Assembly (NCBI RefSeq): GCF_030464885.1
Contig: NZ_JALPRJ010000018.1
Span: forward strand, 62,001-126,000
DNA: 64,000 bases
Reading direction: 5' to 3'
Origin: Caballeronia sp. SEWSISQ10-4 2
GTDB lineage: Bacteria; Pseudomonadota; Gammaproteobacteria; Burkholderiales; Burkholderiaceae
The notes beneath the pieces were generated by a model. The model was not told the origin of the DNA. It saw nothing but the letters and a program-made list of their open reading frames with translations, and searched no databases. Position numbers and translations under genes: made by a program. The number at the start of each line of letters is the position of its first letter. The stretch's first letter is position 1. Below, in pieces: positions 17,357-25,609 of this stretch.

Positions 17357-18637
17357 ATGGACGTCAAACGCACTGTTGGAGGCGGGCTCACATCTCGTTA
17401 TCCAGAGTTGGGAACTGGACCGGTCCCGGTGGAACCCTATATCTCGCCCGTCTATTACGCGCGGGAGAAAGCGCAGATCTTCAAGAAGATGTGGCTGCAG
17501 GTAGGGCGTGTGGAAGAGATACCCAACGCGGGCGATTACTTCGTCAAAGACCTCGCCGCCTGCGACACATCGATCATCGTGGTGCGGAACAAGCAAGGTG
17601 AAATCCGCGCGATGCATAACGTTTGTTCGCACCGGATGAATCAGATTGCCTATGACCGGTGCGGACACACAAGGAAGTTCTTCTGCAAGTTTCATGGCTG
17701 GGCGTACGATCTTGACGGCAAGCTTACAGGCGTGCCTGACGAAGATTGTTTCTTCGATCTCGACAAGGCGGACCATGGTCTGACTCGGGTGGCGTGCGAT
17801 GTCTGGCAAGGGTTCATTTTCGTCAACATGGATCCGCAGCCCGCGTTGTCACTTGAAGATTTCATGAAACCGATGTTCGGCGGCATCGAAGGTTATCCGT
17901 TTGACAAGATGACCGTCGGCTTCGAATGGAGCACCACAGTCGATTGCAACTGGAAGATCGCGCTCGATGCTTTTCAGGAGGCTTATCACGTAGCCTACGT
18001 TCATGGACATTCGATAGCGGATGCTATCGACAAGGCGGACGGTGGGAGCATGCCGCCGCTGGATGCTCTTTGCGGAGAGTTTCACCGCTGTCTCTCGCTG
18101 GGCGGCAACCAGAAATCCGTCTATGGAAACCCCAAGGCGCTGACGTCGGGCGGCGAGGTCGCCAAAGAGGCGCTCGAGGGCGCTTCGAGCCGGCCAATCG
18201 CTGCTGCTGCGCTACGCGCCGGCATGGGCAATACCAAACACGCTTTCCCCCTAGACGCGTTGCCGGCGGGCGTCAACTGGACCCAGGGTGCCAACTGGCT
18301 GTTCGACATCAACGTGGTGTTCCCCGACTTTTATCTGTCGCTGCGGCCAAACTACTGTCAGGCCTATAACTTCCGTCCGATTGCGCACAACAAAACCCTG
18401 CTCGAAGCGCGTGTCTACTACCCTGAAATGACGGGGGCGGGTGGCCGGTTCTTTCTCGAATACATGAAAGTCGCCTTGCGCGACGTGCTGCTGGAAGACC
18501 TGAGTACACTTGAGCGCACGCAACGCGCAGTGGAAACAGGCGCCAAGACACACATGATCTTGCAGGATAACGAAGTACTCGTGCGACACAATTTTCATGT
18601 GGTTGACCGTCTCGTCAACGCAAGCAGCACGATCTAG
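17357..18637 (+). CDS. Rieske non-heme iron oxygenase, alpha subunit
   Basis: A 426-residue ring-hydroxylating oxygenase large subunit. The Rieske [2Fe-2S] ligands are C90-x-H92 and C110-xx-H113 (NVCSHRM and CKFHGW). The mononuclear iron site is in NWKIALDAFQEAYH...H: H211 and H216 are the His ligands, and the position normally occupied by the bridging Asp is Glu (E208), as described for carnitine/betaine-type Rieske monooxygenases. ATG 17357 follows GGGAGA; upstream in-frame starts overlap the promoter. It is the first gene of the operon; electrons presumably come from the ferredoxin (23462) and reductase (19815). No typical beta subunit adjoins, though a SnoaL-like protein is encoded at 21068. 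The substrate is unknown. Confidence 0.9.
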   Translation: MDVKRTVGGGLTSRYPELGTGPVPVEPYISPVYYAREKAQIFKKMWLQVGRVEEIPNAGDYFVKDLAACDTSIIVVRNKQGEIRAMHNVCSHRMNQIAYDRCGHTRKFFCKFHGWAYDLDGKLTGVPDEDCFFDLDKADHGLTRVACDVWQGFIFVNMDPQPALSLEDFMKPMFGGIEGYPFDKMTVGFEWSTTVDCNWKIALDAFQEAYHVAYVHGHSIADAIDKADGGSMPPLDALCGEFHRCLSLGGNQKSVYGNPKALTSGGEVAKEALEGASSRPIAAAALRAGMGNTKHAFPLDALPAGVNWTQGANWLFDINVVFPDFYLSLRPNYCQAYNFRPIAHNKTLLEARVYYPEMTGAGGRFFLEYMKVALRDVLLEDLSTLERTQRAVETGAKTHMILQDNEVLVRHNFHVVDRLVNASSTI

Positions 18638-18650
18638 ACAGGAGAAAGCC

Positions 18651-19043
18651 ATGCAGGAACATGTGATCAAGGTAACGCTACCGCAGCCGATTCGTTCGGA
18701 GATTTTGCTGCCGGAAGCATTCTCAGCGCTGCAAGCATTCGTGCCAATCTGGGCGCTCGCCACCGAAACCGAGCGAAACCAGCAACGACACGCAGTTGGA
18801 ATGGCAGCCATCTCGGACTTCGGCAATGCGTTGTTGCCGCGCGTGGAAGAAATCGTCGCTTTCTTGAATCAGTATCCGATCGATAACTTGCCGCCAGAAG
18901 GAACGGTCCTGATGCAACTGCTGCTCTCGCTTGCGGAAGTTGGGCCGGCCATCGAGTTTTACAAGCAACCCTATGTGATCGATGGCTATGAGCCACGCCG
19001 TTTTGTCGCCAACGAGACGTTCGTTATGCGGCCTGCGCTTTGA
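18651..19043 (+). CDS. Unrecognised 130-residue operon protein
   Basis: A soluble protein starting at ATG 18651 after AGGAGA, 13 bases after the oxygenase stop. It is mixed helical, with EAFSALQAFVPIWALATETERN and a Pro-rich centre, and has no signal peptide, membrane span or metal motif. I do not recognise a family. Its conserved spacing within the operon suggests a structural, carrier or enzyme role in the same pathway. Confidence 0.7.
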   Translation: MQEHVIKVTLPQPIRSEILLPEAFSALQAFVPIWALATETERNQQRHAVGMAAISDFGNALLPRVEEIVAFLNQYPIDNLPPEGTVLMQLLLSLAEVGPAIEFYKQPYVIDGYEPRRFVANETFVMRPAL

Positions 19044-19069
19044 TCGCATCATCTGAAAAGGAATCGATC

Positions 19070-19501
19070 ATGTCCAAGTGCCAGGTTTTTACAGTCGATC
19101 AAGCGTTGACGGAAGTCGTGGCGGATGGCCTGTATATGAAGACTTTGCTCGGCAATTCGCTAAGCGTGGCGGTGGTCAAGTTCGTTGAAACGGCCGGGGT
19201 TGGGTTGCCGGCGAAAGCGCATAGCCACGGAGAGGAGGTTTCGCTTCAGCTCGCAGGCGGGTGCAGCATCTTCGCGGAAGACGCGACGTTGGCCGATCGC
19301 GAAGTGGTCATGAACGCGGGAGACGCGGTCGTCATTCCTGCGGGCCTCAGCCATTTTGGCGTGAACCGCTTCGGCATTGAAGGTCTCAGCATACGGTTGA
19401 ACGTTGTCAGCCCGCCCCGCCGCGAGTACCAGACAGGTGATAAAAAGCCTTTCTATCCGCTGGCCGATCAGGCCATGAAGGGTGGTGGGGCAAAGCCATG
19501 A
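19070..19501 (+). CDS. Cupin-domain protein 1
   Basis: A 143-residue single-domain cupin. Motif 1 is recognisable in KAHSHGEEVSLQLAGG (two His and a Glu) and motif 2 in AGDAVVIPAGLSHFG (Pro-x-G-x2-His). The His/Glu/His set could bind a metal, so it may be a small enzyme (isomerase, dioxygenase) or a sensor. Start 19070 follows AAAGGAA; it overlaps the next cupin by 4 bases (ATGA). A second cupin directly follows, which suggests a heteromeric pair or successive steps. Confidence 0.8.
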   Translation: MSKCQVFTVDQALTEVVADGLYMKTLLGNSLSVAVVKFVETAGVGLPAKAHSHGEEVSLQLAGGCSIFAEDATLADREVVMNAGDAVVIPAGLSHFGVNRFGIEGLSIRLNVVSPPRREYQTGDKKPFYPLADQAMKGGGAKP

Positions 19502-19818
19502 CGTCAGACCTTGCAGGTTTCGATCGCATGACTGCCACCACGGGCGATGGGGCAATGCGCGGGGCGACGCTTAGCGTTTCGACGCATCCGCTTGCGCTCG
19601 GCATTTCCTTGTTTTTCGCCGCCGATGAACTGGGGGAGGAAGTGGGCGCCGTACTCGAAGGCGAATTCGATGTGGATGCCGCCGGCGAGCACTACAGGCT
19701 GTCTGCTGGACAAGTGATCGTCATTCCGTCGGGAGAGCCGCGCCGGTATGAAGGCCTATCTGCACGAGGTGTCCTCTATCGGGTTGTCGTCAATAAATAT
19801 GCGGAGCATAGCGAATGA
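19498..19818 (+). CDS. Cupin-domain protein 2
   Basis: A 106-residue short cupin: LEGEFDVDAAGEHYRLSAGQ and VIVIPSGEPRRYEG correspond to the two cupin motifs, but metal His residues are largely missing (E and R in place of H), so it is probably a non-metal or ligand-binding cupin. Coupled to both neighbours by 4-base overlaps. Function unknown. Confidence 0.7.
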   Translation: MTSDLAGFDRMTATTGDGAMRGATLSVSTHPLALGISLFFAADELGEEVGAVLEGEFDVDAAGEHYRLSAGQVIVIPSGEPRRYEGLSARGVLYRVVVNKYAEHSE

Positions 19819-21068
19819 CCTTGCCTGCCAATCAGTCGCGAGTCGCTATCGTGGGAGCCGGTCATGCGGGAGGGCGTGTGGCGCAACATCTGCGCGCGCT
19901 AGGACATCGTGGCCCCATTGCGTTGATCGGCGATGAGAAGCACGCGCCCTACGAGCGGCCGGCGCTATCCAAGGAGCTGTTGCTGGGCGAAAAGACGGTG
20001 GCGGACCTGACGCTGGCCCCCGTCGGATTCTGGAGCGAGACGCACCCGGACCTGCGGATCGACCGGCACTTTGCGCGAGCGCGGCGTGTTCTGACTGACC
20101 GAACCGAGTTGATTCTGGACGATGAGAATAGCACCAGGATTTTGTTCGATCAGTTGGTGATCGCTACGGGCGGAACCGCGAGGATTCCCGGCATCGAAGG
20201 CGCGGACGATCGACGAATACATACACTTCGCACGATCGATGATTGTCTTGCTTTGCGAGAAGCTCTTGCGCATTGCCGGACCATCGCGATTGTGGGTGGC
20301 GGGGTTATCGGCATGGAGGTAGCGGCGGCCGCATCTAAACTTGGAGTGAAGGCGACTGTCTTTGAAGCGGCCGACAGGATCATGAGCCGCGTGTTGCCCC
20401 AAGCCGCGAGCGAATGGCTGGCGGGTGTGCACCGCGAAAACGGTGTGACGATTGAGGCTGGCGTTCGCGTGCGGCGCATCGAACACGAAGCGCCCTCATC
20501 ATGGCGGGTCTATTACGGCGAAGGCGCTGACAGCGTTCAAGCGGACGTGGTGCTGCTGGCGGCCGGCATCCAGTGTGCAGTTGATTTCCTCAATGAGACG
20601 TCGATTGCCGGTCCGGACGGGATTCTGGTCGATGCTTTCTGCCGTAGCCCGGTCGCGCCGTGGTGCTATGCAGCTGGTGATGTCGCCGCCACGGCGAATG
20701 CTTTCTATGGGCAAACCTTGCGCCAGGAAACATGGCGCAACGCGGAGAATCAGGCGCGGGCGGTGGCTGAATTTATCAGCGGTCGTACTGAACCGTTTAA
20801 CGAGTTGCCATGGATGTGGACAGATCAATATGGCTTCAACATCCAGGTCGTCGGGCACCCCGGCGTCGACGACTGCACCGTCACTCGCGGAGTTTTAGGC
20901 GCTGGCCCCACAACGCTCGTATCGATTCGGGAAGGCCGCATAAGCGGTGCAGTGATGATCAATCAAGGGCGCGAAAGACGCGTGCTTGAACGCTTGATCG
21001 GCGAGCGGGTAACAGTGAACGCGCGGCGAATGGCGGATACGTCGATCGCACTCAAGGAGATAGCGTGA
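19815..21068 (+). CDS. FAD-dependent ferredoxin-NAD(P) reductase
   Basis: A 417-residue reductase of the rubredoxin/ferredoxin reductase family used with Rieske oxygenases (as in bphA4 or hcaD). FAD-binding motif AIVGAGHAGGRVAQ (about 9-24), NAD(P) motif IAIVGGGVIGMEVA (about 157), and the second FAD segment CYAAGDVAA (about 286). It passes electrons from NAD(P)H to the Rieske ferredoxin at 23462. It overlaps the upstream cupin by 4 bases. Confidence 0.9.
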   Translation: MTLPANQSRVAIVGAGHAGGRVAQHLRALGHRGPIALIGDEKHAPYERPALSKELLLGEKTVADLTLAPVGFWSETHPDLRIDRHFARARRVLTDRTELILDDENSTRILFDQLVIATGGTARIPGIEGADDRRIHTLRTIDDCLALREALAHCRTIAIVGGGVIGMEVAAAASKLGVKATVFEAADRIMSRVLPQAASEWLAGVHRENGVTIEAGVRVRRIEHEAPSSWRVYYGEGADSVQADVVLLAAGIQCAVDFLNETSIAGPDGILVDAFCRSPVAPWCYAAGDVAATANAFYGQTLRQETWRNAENQARAVAEFISGRTEPFNELPWMWTDQYGFNIQVVGHPGVDDCTVTRGVLGAGPTTLVSIREGRISGAVMINQGRERRVLERLIGERVTVNARRMADTSIALKEIA

Positions 21069-21634
21069 TGGACTACTCAGTTTATCTCGCGGCACGCGTT
21101 GCGCGACTGGAGGCGCTGGAAGCGATCCGTAGCTTGAAAGCTCGATACGCTGCGCTGGCAGATCAAAAATATATGTCGACCTATCAGCGCCAACCTGACG
21201 AAGTCATGATCCGCATCGCAAGACAGCAAGCAGAATGCTTTACCGTAGACGCGGTCTGGGCCGGAGGGGCGGGATTCGGAGATGACCTTGTCGGTAGGGA
21301 CGCGCTCGAGAACTGGTTCCGAAAGTCTCCTTGGCGTTATGCGGAGCATTTCTATACCGGGGAGCACATCACCATGGTCGATGAACGAAAGGCTGGAGCG
21401 ACCTGGCGCCTGTGGCAACTCGCACTGCGCGACGACGATGCCCATGCTGTCCTGCTCGCAGCGACTACGACCGAGACCTATGAGCGGGACTACGACGGCG
21501 TTTGGCGCATCAGCACGATGCGTTTCGACCAATTAGACATGCTGGAATGCGGAAGTGGACCGCTGCCTCTCGCGGCCACTCTGGTCGGCCTCGATGCGAT
21601 CCGGGCCGCTAACTTAAACAGGGAGTGTAGATGA
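21068..21634 (+). CDS. SnoaL/NTF2-like protein
   Basis: A 188-residue NTF2-fold protein of the SnoaL_4 type: an N-terminal helix (ARLEALEAIRSLKARYAAL), then FTVDAVWAGGAGFGDDLVGRDALENWF and a C-terminal sheet with DGVWRISTMRFDQL. It may act as an isomerase or hydratase, or stand in for the small beta subunit that oxygenases of this kind often pair with. The start ATG overlaps the upstream stop (TGATG); a GTG at 21065 is equally possible. Confidence 0.7.
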   Translation: MDYSVYLAARVARLEALEAIRSLKARYAALADQKYMSTYQRQPDEVMIRIARQQAECFTVDAVWAGGAGFGDDLVGRDALENWFRKSPWRYAEHFYTGEHITMVDERKAGATWRLWQLALRDDDAHAVLLAATTTETYERDYDGVWRISTMRFDQLDMLECGSGPLPLAATLVGLDAIRAANLNRECR

Positions 21635-22533
21635 AGCAGGTGTTATCGAAAGTCACGATGGCATGTATCGCCGATGTCCAAGAGGCAAATGCCGATGCGG
21701 GCCCGATGTGGCACGCGTGTCCTGCTTTCGCCGTCGCCGAGAACGCGTGTCGCGTGGTGAGCAACGAATGGGTCAACCGGGAATACAAGCATCTTGTGCT
21801 CGATGCGCCTGCGACCGCTTTGAACGCGCGTCCGGGCCAATTCTTTCATCTCGCATGCGAGGCGATCGAAGACGAGACGGCATTCTTGCGTCGACCGATG
21901 AGCCTGTATCGGGTATCTAGAACTGCGGGGCATATCGAATTTTTGTACAAGGTCCAGGGAGCAGGCACGCGTGGACTCGCGCGACTGGAAGCCAACGGGA
22001 TGCTCGATGCACTGGGTCCCGTCGGGCGAGGCTTTACGCTGCCAGAAAACGCGCGTCACGTCCTTCTACTTGCGCGAGGAGTAGGCCTCGCCACGCTTGC
22101 TCCGCTTGCGGAATATGCCGCTGCGGGCGGCGCCAAGGTGACCGCGGTGCTCAGCGCCCGCTCGCGAAACGTCGTCATGTCGGCCGACTACTTGCGTGAA
22201 GTGGGCGCCGAGGTCCAGATTGTCACCGACGAGGAGCAGACCAGTGACGTTGTCAGCGTTGAGCGATTGCTGCGCGGTTGTCATGCGGCGAGTCCGTTCG
22301 ATCTCGTCACCACCTGTGGCTCGAACCGCCTGCTTACCTTGCTTCAGCGGCTGGCGGCGGAGCTTGAAATCGCGGGTCAGATCGCGCTGGAGCAGCACAT
22401 GGGATGCGCGCTTGGTGCTTGCTACGCATGCGTGCGGCCGTTTCGGAAACAGGCGGGTTCTGATCAGCTGACATACCGGCGAGTGTGCTGGGAAGGCCCT
22501 GTTTTTGATTTGCAGGAGACCGTCTCATGGTAG
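21631..22533 (+). CDS. PyrK-like iron-sulfur flavoprotein electron-transfer subunit
   Basis: A 300-residue FAD/[2Fe-2S] reductase of the dihydroorotate dehydrogenase PyrK type. It shows the FAD motif RRPMSLYRV (about 91), a nucleotide-binding fold, and the C-terminal cluster motif GCALGACYACV with the fourth Cys in RRVCWEGPVF, exactly as in PyrK. It has an extra N-terminal stretch of about 40 residues relative to usual PyrK. It overlaps the PyrD-like gene by 7 bases, so the two probably form one complex that exchanges electrons with NAD(H). Its place in a ring-oxygenase operon is unusual. Confidence 0.85.
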   Translation: MKQVLSKVTMACIADVQEANADAGPMWHACPAFAVAENACRVVSNEWVNREYKHLVLDAPATALNARPGQFFHLACEAIEDETAFLRRPMSLYRVSRTAGHIEFLYKVQGAGTRGLARLEANGMLDALGPVGRGFTLPENARHVLLLARGVGLATLAPLAEYAAAGGAKVTAVLSARSRNVVMSADYLREVGAEVQIVTDEEQTSDVVSVERLLRGCHAASPFDLVTTCGSNRLLTLLQRLAAELEIAGQIALEQHMGCALGACYACVRPFRKQAGSDQLTYRRVCWEGPVFDLQETVSW

Positions 22534-23465
22534 ACCTCAGTGTCAAGATCGGCAGCGTATCGCTTGCCAATCCGGTTATGCCGGGCTCAGGAACCTTTAG
22601 CGAAGGGCTTGCTCAGGTTTTCGACCTTAATAGACTCGGCGCGATCGTCACGAAGACCATTACGGAGGATGTTCGCGAAGGCAATCCGCCACCACGTGTG
22701 GCTGAGTTCCGGGACGCGACCCTGTTTTCTATCGGCATCCCCAGTAAGGGTAGCGATTACTTCTTGCAGAAAACCGTGCCGTTCTACCGGGAGTACACGC
22801 CCCCTTTGATCGCCAGCATCTCAGCCAATAGCGTCGAAGAATTCGGGATGCTTGCCGAGAAGATTGCCATTGCGGGAATCTCGGCGATCGAGGCAAACGT
22901 GTCCTGTCCGAATCTGAAGAAGGACGGTCAGGCTTTTGGAATGGACGCTCAAGCGACTTATCAGGTCGTTCGCGCCATGATTGAGAGAAGCGGTTTGCCC
23001 GTCTGGGCCAAGATGACACCCAACGCGGGAAATGTGGTGCAAATAGCCCAAGCCGCGGAAGCGGCGGGCGCAGAAGCGATCGTTATGGGCAACGCAATGC
23101 TTGCCATGGCTATCGATACGGAAACCTTCATGCCTCGCGTCGCCAACCTGATGGGTGGGCTGACCGGTCGCGCGACGAAACCGATTTTGATTCGTATGGC
23201 TTATCAATGTGCGCAAGGCGTGAGCATCCCCGTTATCGGCTGCGGGGGTATTGCAACGGCGTCGGACGCGATCGAGTATTTGCTTGCGGGATGTACCGCT
23301 GTTCAGGTTGGAACCGAAAACTTTCTTCACCCGGGCGTGATGCCGCGGATGATCGACGAAATCGACGGTTTTTGCGTGCGTCGCGGCATCTCACGGGTGC
23401 GCGACCTCATTGGTGCGATGCAATCGCACGAACCGGTTTCAATGGAGTGGAGGGCGTCGCTATGA
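22527..23465 (+). CDS. Class 1B dihydroorotate-dehydrogenase-like FMN enzyme
   Basis: A 312-residue TIM-barrel FMN protein. The catalytic-base region is ANVSCPNLKKDG with Cys127, the class 1B form, and IGCGGIATASDAIEYLLAG plus QVGTENF bind FMN phosphate. However, the loop that contacts orotate in true enzymes (family IGLQNPG) reads SIGIPSKG (68-75), so the substrate is probably another unsaturated or dihydro ring. It pairs with the PyrK-like gene. Overlap with the next gene is 4 bases (ATGA). A true pyrD would be expected elsewhere on the chromosome. Confidence 0.85.
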   Translation: MVDLSVKIGSVSLANPVMPGSGTFSEGLAQVFDLNRLGAIVTKTITEDVREGNPPPRVAEFRDATLFSIGIPSKGSDYFLQKTVPFYREYTPPLIASISANSVEEFGMLAEKIAIAGISAIEANVSCPNLKKDGQAFGMDAQATYQVVRAMIERSGLPVWAKMTPNAGNVVQIAQAAEAAGAEAIVMGNAMLAMAIDTETFMPRVANLMGGLTGRATKPILIRMAYQCAQGVSIPVIGCGGIATASDAIEYLLAGCTAVQVGTENFLHPGVMPRMIDEIDGFCVRRGISRVRDLIGAMQSHEPVSMEWRASL

Positions 23466-23824
23466 GCACTGCGCTTCAGGACGGGTTATCGGGTCGATTG
23501 AACGAGGAATGGCATCGCGTAGGGGAGCTTGCGGTCATGTTCTCCGCAGGAAGTTGCTATGGGGTCGATATAGAAGGACGTCGATTAGGCTTCTTCCTGG
23601 TTCAAGGCGCCGTATACGCAATCGACGACATTTGTACGCACGGGAACGCAAGATTGAGCGACGGCGGACTGGAAGCGTTCGAGATCGAGTGTCCGCTACA
23701 CGCGGGAGTCTTCGATATTCGCAACGGGCGCGCGCTATGTGCGCCGCTGACCCGCGACGTGACGGCTCATCATGTGCGAATTGAAGATGATCAGGTATAT
23801 GTGAGAATCGAGGGGAAACTGTGA
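23462..23824 (+). CDS. Rieske-type [2Fe-2S] ferredoxin
   Basis: A 120-residue ferredoxin with Rieske ligands in DICTHGNARL and IECPLHAGVFD (C-x-H and C-x2-H). It is the electron carrier between the reductase (19815) and the oxygenase (17357). The ATG at 23462 overlaps the pyrD-like stop; an upstream in-frame extension runs inside that gene and is not used. It overlaps the asparaginase-like gene by 4 bases. Confidence 0.9.
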   Translation: MSTALQDGLSGRLNEEWHRVGELAVMFSAGSCYGVDIEGRRLGFFLVQGAVYAIDDICTHGNARLSDGGLEAFEIECPLHAGVFDIRNGRALCAPLTRDVTAHHVRIEDDQVYVRIEGKL

Positions 23825-24855
23825 GTGGATTTCACGTCTCCAAGCGTCCACGGGTGGCCGTGATTGGTACGGGCGGCACGTTTGCCATGCACGCGCGTCA
23901 TTCGTTCGACTGGATCGAGTATTCGGAAAGCGGTGTCGTGCATCCCATTGGCGACCTGATGGAGCGTATGGAGCGGCTCGCGCCGGACATCGACACGGTG
24001 CCGGTGTCGTTCAGAACGCTCGGTAGTACCTCCATTACACCAACGGACTGGCTGGAGCTTGCGCGTTTGATCGAATCGACTGCTGCTCGCGCAGACATCG
24101 ATGCCTTTGTCATCACCCACGGAACGGCGACGCTTGAGGAAACCGCCTGGTTTCTGGACCTGGCTGTTTCTCCCGATATTCCTGTCGTCATGACGGGCGC
24201 GCAGAGACCGTTTAACACGGAGGGTAGCGACGCCGCGGCGAATCTGCGCGCCGCGCTCGCGGTGTCGGTATCGGAAGGGGCCCGCGGGCTCGGCACGCTC
24301 GTTGTGATGGACAGCCTCGTCTTCAGCGCCCGCGACGTGACCAAGGCGGCCAGCTTCGAATTGGGCGCGTTTGAAGCGCCCGGAGCAGGTCCGCTAGCCC
24401 GGGTCGAGGCCGACGCCCGTGTCGATTGGCCAGCGCGCCCTTGCGGAAAAAATACCGGACAGGCTGACAAGCCCAGAGGCGCTCGTTTTCCCATTGGCGA
24501 CGTAGCGGCATTACCACGAGTCGATATTGTCTTGTCGTATGCCGGCGCGGATGGCGCGGCGATAGGCGCGTTCGTCGCCGCCGGAGCCAAGGCGATTGTG
24601 AGCGCGGGGCTTGCTCCCGGACGACCGGCGGCCGGTGAGATTGCCGCGTTTGCGGCGGCACGAGCGAGCGGCGTCGTGATCGCGCAGGCGACGCGGGCTG
24701 CGCGCGGCTGCGTGCCCGTGCAGGAATTTCTCACGCGCGATGGCATCTTGGCTGGCGGCACCCTGAGTCCGCAGAAATTGCGCATTTTGCTGATGCTTGC
24801 GATGACCACAACCCCGGGGCCGGAACAATTGCAACGCATCATTCTCGACACCTGA
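23821..24855 (+). CDS. Asparaginase-like amidohydrolase with altered substrate site
   Basis: A 344-residue asparaginase/glutaminase-family protein. Catalytic residues are visible: T20 in GTGGT, a Tyr at 34, S70, T102 in HGTAT and K175 in DVTKAA. The Asp that follows the second Thr in the family motif HGTDT, which holds the substrate's amino/carboxyl end, is Ala here (A103). The enzyme therefore probably hydrolyses a different amide, for example an acyclic amide, lactam or imide made by the upstream enzymes. GTG start overlaps the ferredoxin stop. It is the last gene of the overlapping block; the next gene is 92 bases away. Confidence 0.85.
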   Translation: MSGFHVSKRPRVAVIGTGGTFAMHARHSFDWIEYSESGVVHPIGDLMERMERLAPDIDTVPVSFRTLGSTSITPTDWLELARLIESTAARADIDAFVITHGTATLEETAWFLDLAVSPDIPVVMTGAQRPFNTEGSDAAANLRAALAVSVSEGARGLGTLVVMDSLVFSARDVTKAASFELGAFEAPGAGPLARVEADARVDWPARPCGKNTGQADKPRGARFPIGDVAALPRVDIVLSYAGADGAAIGAFVAAGAKAIVSAGLAPGRPAAGEIAAFAAARASGVVIAQATRAARGCVPVQEFLTRDGILAGGTLSPQKLRILLMLAMTTTPGPEQLQRIILDT

Positions 24856-24896
24856 CGCACCGTCATTCGCAATGGATATTGGCGATTCAGAATGAT

Positions 24897-24922
24897 GCGT
24901 GCGGCGTGCGGCGTGCGGCGTG
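24897..24922 (+). repeat. Short tandem repeat (GCGTGCG, about 3.5 copies)
   Basis: GCGTGCG is repeated at 24897, 24904 and 24911 and continues as GCGTGAG. It lies in the 92-base gap between the asparaginase-like gene and coxG, so slippage here could change the spacing or transcription of the second block. Confidence 0.7.
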
Positions 24923-24947
24923 AGCAAACATCGAATCAAGGAACAGC

Positions 24948-25601
24948 ATGGAACTTGTCGGCGAGCAAATCATCAATGCAGCGCGGCCGCGCGTTTGGGC
25001 GGCGATCAATGACCCGGAGATCCTCTCGCGATGTATTCCCGGCTGCGAGGAAGTCTCGCAGGTGTCGCCCACGGAAAGCAACGCCCGCGTGATGCTGAAG
25101 GTCGGACCGGTCAGGGCGCGTTTCAGCGGACGCATTCTGATGTCGGATATCGTCGCGCCGTCGGAATGTCGCATCAGCTTCGAGGGCGCGGGAGGCGCGG
25201 CTGGTTTCGCCAAGGGGCAGTCTGAAGTCACGTTGATCGACGAGGGGCCGCGAACGCGTTTGCGCTACACGGTGTCGGCGTCAGTGGGTGGAAAGCTGGG
25301 CCAGATCGGCGGTCGATTGATCGATGCATCGGCCAGAAAAGTCGCCGATGAATTCTTCACCGCGCTTGACAGCGCACTCGACGATCGCGAGGTTGCGGCC
25401 GAGGGTGCAAGAGTCGCGCCGCTCCACCCGGATAGAGAAGACGCCGCGCAAGCACCCTTGTTCGTGCCGCGCACCTCTGCCTCGCCGCCGGTTGGTCAGG
25501 GCGCGAGCTTCTCGAATGGCATTGCCGGGGAGATGTCCCGTGCGTTCTGGTTTTGCCTCGGCGTCGCGGTCACGTTGCTTGTCACGCACCTTTCCCGTTA
25601 A
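24948..25601 (+). CDS. CoxG-like SRPBCC protein
   Basis: A 217-residue protein: residues 1-145 are the CoxG/SRPBCC helix-grip fold (MELVGEQIINAARPRVW, PGCEEV, FSGRI, SVGGKLGQIGGRLIDA), and the C-terminus has a Pro-rich linker and a single membrane span (about 197-213). CoxG proteins help anchor molybdenum hydroxylases to the membrane or assist assembly. It lies 8 bases before coxM. Confidence 0.88.
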   Translation: MELVGEQIINAARPRVWAAINDPEILSRCIPGCEEVSQVSPTESNARVMLKVGPVRARFSGRILMSDIVAPSECRISFEGAGGAAGFAKGQSEVTLIDEGPRTRLRYTVSASVGGKLGQIGGRLIDASARKVADEFFTALDSALDDREVAAEGARVAPLHPDREDAAQAPLFVPRTSASPPVGQGASFSNGIAGEMSRAFWFCLGVAVTLLVTHLSR

Positions 25602-25609
25602 GGGCCGCC

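Noticed and set aside
18597..18651. Earlier start for the 130-residue protein
   Set aside because: It lies inside the oxygenase gene; ATG 18651 has AGGAGA at the proper spacing.
23898..24872. 324-codon minus-strand frame over the asparaginase-like gene
   Set aside because: Ala/Thr/Ser-rich mirror of a conserved catalytic protein; shadow.
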